From NCBI GenBank assembly GCA_964235705.1, contig CAXSDP010000009.1, positions 24,734 to 88,733 on the forward strand: a DNA stretch of 64,000 nucleotides, in the 5' to 3' direction. Each line of letters opens with the position of its first letter. Within the stretch, counting starts at the first letter, position 1. The position numbers and the translations under genes are program-made. Below are positions 59,506 through 64,000 of the stretch, piece after piece. The notes below the pieces were generated by a model. That model did not search any database and had not been told where the DNA came from. It saw only the letters and a program-made list of their open reading frames with translations. The stretch comes from RH-AL1 sp964235705. Lineage in GTDB: Bacteria; Pseudomonadota; Alphaproteobacteria; Rhizobiales; Beijerinckiaceae.

Positions 59506-60564
59506 ATGACGCGACACATCCTTTTCTACACGCACGCGTTCTCCGGCGGCGGCGCCGAAACCGTCTTCGCGCGTCTCGCCGGCGCGCTGGCGGACGACGG
59601 CGACCGCGTGACCTTCGCCGCCGACCATCCCGGGCCGGAGCCGATCACGGATCGTCATAACCTCAGGCACCACCTGCTCGGCGCCAACCACGCCGCCGGC
59701 ACGCGCGCGCTGGCAACCCTGCTGCGCGCCGGGCGGCCGGACGCGTCGTTCTCCGCGCTCGGCGCGCAGAACCTGAAGCACCTCGCGGCGGCGGTCGCGG
59801 CGGGGCGGCGCCACGCTTGCGTGCTCGGCTACCACGGCTTCGCGGCGGCGGAGCCGAGGCCGTTCTCGCGCGCCTCGTACTGGGCGAGCCCGCTCACGAC
59901 GCGGCTCGCCGCGCGCGGCGTCTGCGTCTCGGACATCCTGCTGGAGGACGTCGCCTCCCGCTGGCGGGGCAGCCGCGCCCGCCTCGCCCGCATCCACAAC
60001 CCCCTGCCGGCCGAGCCAGCGAAGCGCGCCACGCCGGAGTCGCCGCCGCTGATCGTCGCCTGCGGCCGGTTGGTCCCGGGCAAGCGCTTCCCCGACCTTG
60101 TCGCGGCGCTGGCCCTCGTCGCGCCGGCCGACGCGCGGCTGGCGATCCTCGGCGAAGGCCCCGAGCGCGAGGCGATCGAGGCGGCCGTCGCGCGCCTCGG
60201 GTTGGGGGATCGCGTGACCCTGCCCGGCCACGTCGATCCCGCGCCCTGGTACGCGCGGGCGTCCTGCGTCGCCATCGCGTCGGGGAGCGAGAGCTTCGGC
60301 CTCACCGCGGCGGAGGCGCTCGCCCACGGCGTGCCGGTCGTCAGCACGCGCTGCGGCGGCCCGGCCGAGATCCTCGGGCCGCACGGGCGCCTCGTGCCGG
60401 TCGGCGACGTCGCCGCCCTCGCCGACGCGCTGACGCGGACCCTCGCCGCCCCGCACGATCCCATCCCACTCATGGCGCGGGCGAAAGACTTCGCGCTGCC
60501 GGCGATCCGCGACTCGTACCGGGCCCTGGCCGACGGGCTGGCCGGCGCTCATCGGGGGGCCTGA
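59506..60564 (+). CDS. Glycosyltransferase family 4 protein
   Basis: A 352-residue GT-B glycosyltransferase. The N-terminal acceptor domain has HAFSGGGAETVFARLAGAL; the C-terminal donor domain has the GT4 motif around IVACGRLVPGKRFPDLVAAL, LAILGEGPEREAIE and SGSESFGLTAAEALAHGVPVVST, where the EX7E pair lies. It should transfer a sugar from a nucleotide-sugar to a lipid-linked glycan in the cytoplasm. Its stop overlaps by 16 bp the end of the convergent glycosyltransferase gene. Confidence 0.9.
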   Translation: MTRHILFYTHAFSGGGAETVFARLAGALADDGDRVTFAADHPGPEPITDRHNLRHHLLGANHAAGTRALATLLRAGRPDASFSALGAQNLKHLAAAVAAGRRHACVLGYHGFAAAEPRPFSRASYWASPLTTRLAARGVCVSDILLEDVASRWRGSRARLARIHNPLPAEPAKRATPESPPLIVACGRLVPGKRFPDLVAALALVAPADARLAILGEGPEREAIEAAVARLGLGDRVTLPGHVDPAPWYARASCVAIASGSESFGLTAAEALAHGVPVVSTRCGGPAEILGPHGRLVPVGDVAALADALTRTLAAPHDPIPLMARAKDFALPAIRDSYRALADGLAGAHRGA

Positions 60565-61769
60565 CGACGCGACAAGTCGTCATGGCAGTCGAAGAGCCGG
60601 CCCATCTGCGCTTCGACGGAATGGGGTCGCGCCAGGGCGGCGATGGCGGCGGGGTCCATCGCCCCGCCCGCGATCCGCGTGGCGAGGCCGTGGAGCGCGA
60701 CGGCGAGCGCGTGCGCGGAGGCGGCGGGGTCCGGCGCGCGCGCGACGAGGGCGCCGCTGGCTTCCGTGACGAGGGGCTCGAACTGCGGCAAGCGGATCGC
60801 GGCGACCGGGCGACCGCTCGCCAGCATCTCGAGGAGGTAGCACGGCAGCCCCTCGAAGAAGGAGGTGATGAGGCCGGCGTGCGCTTGCCCCATGATCGCC
60901 GCGACCTCGGCGGCCCGGCGGTTGCCGTGCCGCGCCGTGCGCGCGGCGATGGCGGCGAAACCCGGAACGGCGCCGGGATCGGACGCGCCGACGTAGTGGA
61001 AACCGATGCGCCGGAAGCGCCCGGCCGGCCGCGCCGCCAGCATCGCGTCGAGGCGCGCGAGGGTCGCGACCATCAACGGCGGGTCCTTGAAGGCGTCGAG
61101 CCGGCCGGCGAAGCAGACGTGGAACGCGTCGTCTTCCTCGGGGAACGGGCTCGGCGCGAACACACCCGTGTCGACGGAAACGGACAGGACCGCCGTGCGC
61201 GCTCCGGCCGCCGCCGACACGCGCGCGATGCGCCCGGCGATGGCGGCGTTGACCGCGAAGACGCGGGTCGCGAGCGCCAGGGCCACCCTCTCGTTGAGCC
61301 GGTGGAGGACCCAGTGGCGTTTCAGCAGGCTGTCCATCGCGTCGGTGCGCGTCCCCTCGTTGTGCACGATCAGGACGAAAGGGCGTCGCAGCAGCCGGGG
61401 GACGAGGGCGAACTCGAAGCGTTCGATCTCGATCGTCGCCGGCGCGTCGCCCAGCGCGCGGCGGATCGAGCGGAGGTGGCGCAGCATGCCGAGCGCGAAG
61501 CGCAGCGTGGTCGAGCGGCGGATGGAGCGGGCGGCCGTGTTGATCGCCGCCGGGTCGGCGCGCGCGACGGGGAGGAAGTCGATCAACCGCCCGTCGACGT
61601 CGAGCGCGCGGACGGTGCCGGGACGGGCATCGCCGACCTCGTCGAGGCCGACGAGGAGCAGCCGCGTCGATCCGGGATGATGGGCGAGCACGAGGCGGAC
61701 GTGGGTCTCGATGCCGCCGAGCTTGGTGCCGCGCGGATCCATCGGGTGCAAGACGATCAGGCGGTTCAC
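60549..61769 (-). CDS. Glycosyltransferase family 4 protein
   Basis: A 406-residue GT-B enzyme. N-terminal GGIETHVRLVLAHH fits the acceptor-domain start; the donor domain has FHVCFAGRLDAFKDPPLMVATLARLDAML and SFFEGLPCYLLEMLASGRPVAAI, with the EX7E glutamates. Donor and acceptor sugars are not deducible. It overlaps the following gene's stop region and starts four bases before the WecB-like gene end, so these two minus-strand genes are coupled (ATGA-type). Confidence 0.88.
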   Translation of the reverse strand: MNRLIVLHPMDPRGTKLGGIETHVRLVLAHHPGSTRLLLVGLDEVGDARPGTVRALDVDGRLIDFLPVARADPAAINTAARSIRRSTTLRFALGMLRHLRSIRRALGDAPATIEIERFEFALVPRLLRRPFVLIVHNEGTRTDAMDSLLKRHWVLHRLNERVALALATRVFAVNAAIAGRIARVSAAAGARTAVLSVSVDTGVFAPSPFPEEDDAFHVCFAGRLDAFKDPPLMVATLARLDAMLAARPAGRFRRIGFHYVGASDPGAVPGFAAIAARTARHGNRRAAEVAAIMGQAHAGLITSFFEGLPCYLLEMLASGRPVAAIRLPQFEPLVTEASGALVARAPDPAASAHALAVALHGLATRIAGGAMDPAAIAALARPHSVEAQMGRLFDCHDDLSRRQAPR

Positions 61770-62551
61770 CGGGCGCCTCGACGCCCGCGCCGCCCGAGCG
61801 CCTCACGGGCGACGCGCCACAGGAACAACGGGTTGCCGCGCAGGTAGCGGGGGATCTTGCGCGGTTGCAGCGCCATGACGCCGAGCCATTCCAGCCCGAG
61901 GCGGCGCATCGGGGCCGGCGCGCGGCGCGCGGCGCCGGACAGGTAGGCGAACAGGCCGCCGACCCCGACGCAGAGGTTGACGTGGAGCCGTGCCCGGTGC
62001 GCGTCGATCCAGTGCTCCTGGAGCGGGTTGCCCATGGCGACGAGGAGGAGGTGCGGGGCGGCGTCGTTGATGGCGGCGATCACGGCGTCGGTTTCACTGG
62101 CCGCGAAGTAGCCGTGGTGGTGGCCGGCGACCGTCCAGCCGGGGAAGCGCCGTTCCATGATCGCCGCGGCGCGCGCGACGACGCGCGGGGTGGCGCCGAG
62201 CAAGTAGAGGCGCAGGCGTTCATCGGCGGCGGCGCGCAGGAAGGCCGGCACGAGGTCGGTCCCGTTGAGGTTAGCCTTGACGCGCAGCCCTCCCAGGCGC
62301 GCCGCCCAGCGCACCCCGGTCCCGTCGCCGAGGAGCAGGTCGGCGTCGTTCAGGACGCGGCGGTAGTCGGCCGACTCGGCGGCGTGGTTCAGGGTATGGG
62401 CGTTAGCGAAGTACAGGGTGCGACGGCCGGGACCGACCGTGGCCGCGAGCATGGCGGCGACCGCTTCGTCGGCGTCGAGGTCGTCGATCGCGACGCCGAG
62501 GATCGTCAAGCGGGCGCGATCCGACGCGGACGTTCCGGGTGAAGCCGTCAT
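61766..62551 (-). CDS. WecB/TagA/CpsF family glycosyltransferase
   Basis: A 261-residue GT26 enzyme. Conserved segments: LTILGVAIDDLDADEAVAAM, YFANAHTLNHA, ADLLLGDGTGVRWAARLGG with the catalytic Asp, LYLLGATPRVVARA, LLVAMGNPLQEHWI, and the basic C-terminal tail PRYLRGNPLFLWRVAREAL that docks on the membrane. Such enzymes add N-acetylmannosaminuronic acid-like or other sugars to a lipid-linked intermediate. ATG 62551 aligns with the family start. The upstream gene on the same strand begins 133 bp away. Confidence 0.93.
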   Translation of the reverse strand: MTASPGTSASDRARLTILGVAIDDLDADEAVAAMLAATVGPGRRTLYFANAHTLNHAAESADYRRVLNDADLLLGDGTGVRWAARLGGLRVKANLNGTDLVPAFLRAAADERLRLYLLGATPRVVARAAAIMERRFPGWTVAGHHHGYFAASETDAVIAAINDAAPHLLLVAMGNPLQEHWIDAHRARLHVNLCVGVGGLFAYLSGAARRAPAPMRRLGLEWLGVMALQPRKIPRYLRGNPLFLWRVAREALGRRGRRGAR

Positions 62552-62683
62552 GACAAGCCGCGATGGGAAGGATCCACGAGGATTCGGCGGACCGAACCTC
62601 GTCGTCCCTATCGCAACCACCGGTCGGCCGCCAGCCGCCGACGCGGACCGGTGTCGGCGGGGTCGGCGCAGCCCCCGGGAAGG

Positions 62684-64000
62684 CTAACGCAGCCCGACGC
62701 GACGGCGGGCGGTGAAATGCGGCGCACGCGAGGGCGACGGCTGGAAGGGCGAGGACGGCGCGTGGAAGGGTTGCTGGGCGCGCGCGGGCTGGTGGACCGC
62801 GATCGGTCGAGGCATGGCGGCGGGCGCACGCTCGGCCGGCTGGTCCTCGGGCGCGGGGGCGTCGGCGGGCGATGCGGCGGGCGTGGCCCTCGGCACGAAG
62901 CTCGAACCGGCCATCGTGCCGAGGAACGCGTCCGGCATCAGGCCTAGCGTCGCCACGAAGCGGTCGTCGTCGCGCTGGGACGCGAAGCGGGCCACGCGCA
63001 CCGCCAGGTCGATGTCCCAATCGGCGGCGGCGCGGTCGGCGGCACGACCGCCATCGATCACGACGAGGTCGAACTCGTCCGCCACGTCGTCGACGAACGG
63101 GGTTTCCCCGCTTCGCGCCAGCGCGGAGGCGATGCGCGCTCCCTCCTTGAAGCAGGGTGCGAGGAACAGGACGCCGGCGCATCCTTCCGCCCGCAGCGCG
63201 ACGCGCGGCCCGCCGGACAGGTCGACCAGGATGGGGTCGATCTCCGGGTCGGCGGCGGTGGCGAGGGCGGCGCGCGGGTGGGCGCCCTCGATCACCAACA
63301 CGCGGTAGCCGGCGGCGGCGGCGACGTGGCCGAGCGCCAGGGCGGTTTCCATCGTGGTGACCCCGATCTCGTTGGCGGCGACCATCACCGTCGGCGGCGC
63401 GTCGTGGCGCGGCTCGACCGCCGCCAATCCCGGCAGGACGTCGCGCATCGCTTGCCGCAGCGTGTCTTGATCGCGCGACTGGGGCGCCGGGGGGAGGAAG
63501 GGCATGTCGAGGGTCCTTTCTGGGAAGGTCGAGAGGGCGGCGATGGCGGTCTGGAGTTCGGCGAGTTCAACCGAGGCGTCCAGGGTGATCAGGGGCTTGA
63601 TGGCGGCGGCGATGGGCGCGGCCTCCAGGACCGGCTCGGCGCGGGGAGCGGGCGGACGGACGGGCACCCGCACCGGCTCGACGGCCGGCTCGCGGACGGG
63701 TTCGATCCGCACCGGCGCGGGCGATGGCACGCGCCGCGCGACCCCCTTGGGCCTGACCCTCGCCGATCCGGTCCTCATCGACCAGGTCCTCACCGACCCG
63801 ATCCTCATGGATCCGAAGGAGAGCGCGGCGGTGAAGAGGCCTGCCAGCAGGACCAGCGGGATGCGCGCGGCGGGTGGGATGCCGGAGGCGGCGGCCGGCA
63901 CCGAAGCGCGCACGACCACGCGGTAGGGGGCGGCCTCGACCGCGTCGGCCGCGGCGGCTTCCGCCCGCGCCGCGGCCATGCTACCCGGCGGCCGCGAGCC
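62684..64000 (-). CDS. Degenerate polysaccharide co-polymerase/BY-kinase-like protein (5' partial)
   Basis: The frame stays open to the window edge, so the true start may be outside. The visible part begins with the end of a Wzz-like domain (YRVVVRASVPAAASGIPPAARIP), a membrane span (LVLLAGLFTAALSF), a linker with pentapeptide repeats and Pro/Val-rich stretches, and a Rossmann-like ATPase domain resembling ExoP/CpsD. Walker A is replaced (NEIGVTTME; the Lys of GEGKTT is missing), the second motif is LVIEGAHPR rather than LIDAD, Walker B survives as FDLVVIDGG, and the usual C-terminal tyrosine cluster is absent. It is first in the minus-strand polysaccharide unit. Chain-length control without kinase activity is a reasonable inference. 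Confidence 0.7.
   Translation of the reverse strand, partial: GSRPPGSMAAARAEAAAADAVEAAPYRVVVRASVPAAASGIPPAARIPLVLLAGLFTAALSFGSMRIGSVRTWSMRTGSARVRPKGVARRVPSPAPVRIEPVREPAVEPVRVPVRPPAPRAEPVLEAAPIAAAIKPLITLDASVELAELQTAIAALSTFPERTLDMPFLPPAPQSRDQDTLRQAMRDVLPGLAAVEPRHDAPPTVMVAANEIGVTTMETALALGHVAAAAGYRVLVIEGAHPRAALATAADPEIDPILVDLSGGPRVALRAEGCAGVLFLAPCFKEGARIASALARSGETPFVDDVADEFDLVVIDGGRAADRAAADWDIDLAVRVARFASQRDDDRFVATLGLMPDAFLGTMAGSSFVPRATPAASPADAPAPEDQPAERAPAAMPRPIAVHQPARAQQPFHAPSSPFQPSPSRAPHFTARRRVGLR
63759..63818. repeat. 15-bp tandem repeat ×4 in the co-polymerase-like gene
   Basis: CTCGCCGATCCGGTC, CTCATCGACCAGGTC, CTCACCGACCCGATC and CTCATGGATCCGAAG encode MRIGSVRTWSMRTGSARV, an Arg/Ser pentapeptide repeat right after the membrane span. 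Confidence 0.85.

Noticed and set aside
1..64000. Insertion sequences, prophage or integrative elements
   Set aside because: No transposase, integrase or phage structural gene and no terminal inverted repeats were found; the two tRNAs show no adjoining integrase or duplicated tRNA end.

Overview
The window is a high-GC draft-assembly segment with five runs of exactly 100 N (5364-5463, 7509-7608, 10436-10535, 40649-40748, 56226-56325), which by convention are gaps of unknown size. Gene content points to an alphaproteobacterium of the Hyphomicrobiales (Rhizobiales): FlaF/FlbT flagellin regulators, a DUF1217 flagellar protein, a divergent FliM, a Cpa/Tad pilus locus, ribosomal protein S2 with a long C-terminal extension, an NAD-type formate dehydrogenase with a delta subunit, and CtrA-like TTAA-N7-TTAA motifs. 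A Methylobacterium/Beijerinckiaceae-like relative is plausible, but this is inference.

Layout. 1-830: tail of the formate dehydrogenase operon (fdsA end, fdsD) and a small ORF behind a CtrA-like site. 848-2390: an aldo/keto reductase and a membrane-anchored GspC/PilP-like protein next to fliI. 2404-19951: flagellar cluster made of fliI-flgF-DUF1217 (-), motA-fliM-fliN-fliG-flhB-orf (+), and flgK-flgL-flaF-flbT-flgD-fliQ-flhA-fliR-fliJ-like-flgJ-flgN-like-fliL-like-orf (-); the last two units converge at a gap near 10.4 kb. 20243-23050: an orphan family-5 solute-binding protein and a metal-dependent hydrolase. 23340-23685: tRNA-Tyr and tRNA-Val. 23800-28521: lactonase-like metallo-hydrolase, TonB-dependent receptor, VOC protein. 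28661-33645: surface polysaccharide genes (acyltransferase, O-antigen ligase-like protein, GDP-mannose dehydratase and reductase). 33657-40564: rpsB-tsf, a second aldo/keto reductase, DUF2513 protein, cold-shock protein, NlpC/P60 peptidase and leucyl aminopeptidase. 40758-51238: TadD-like TPR lipoprotein and the Tad/Cpa pilus locus (tadC, tadB, cpaF, cpaE, cpaD, cpaC, cpaB, cpaA, flp) plus a stand-alone CpaC N-domain protein. 51266-57881: phosphomannomutase, fdhD, ilvA, bluB (cut by a gap), DUF427 protein, a formate/nitrite-transporter-family protein. 58064-64000: a second polysaccharide locus with three glycosyltransferases, a GINT1-like protein and a degenerate polysaccharide co-polymerase/kinase-like protein running off the end.

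The genes form functional groups: swimming motility (export gate, rotor and hook, but no flgBCG, fliF, fliP, motB or flagellin here), adhesion by a Tad pilus (no tadE/F/G here), nucleotide-sugar supply (phosphomannomutase, Gmd, Rmd) feeding surface polysaccharide assembly, and formate metabolism (fdsA/fdsD, fdhD, a FNT-family channel).

The most striking structural feature is a scatter of short tandem duplications, mostly 15-17 bp, each locus with its own unrelated unit. They lie at gene ends, in 5' regions or in linker-coding segments, and four of the five assembly gaps directly abut one. Some have visible consequences: a 17-bp duplication at the fliI 3' end appears to have broken an ATGA stop/start overlap, a 29-bp duplication at fliR creates a possible 10-codon leader ORF, and three copies of a 15-bp unit lengthen the CpaD signal peptide.
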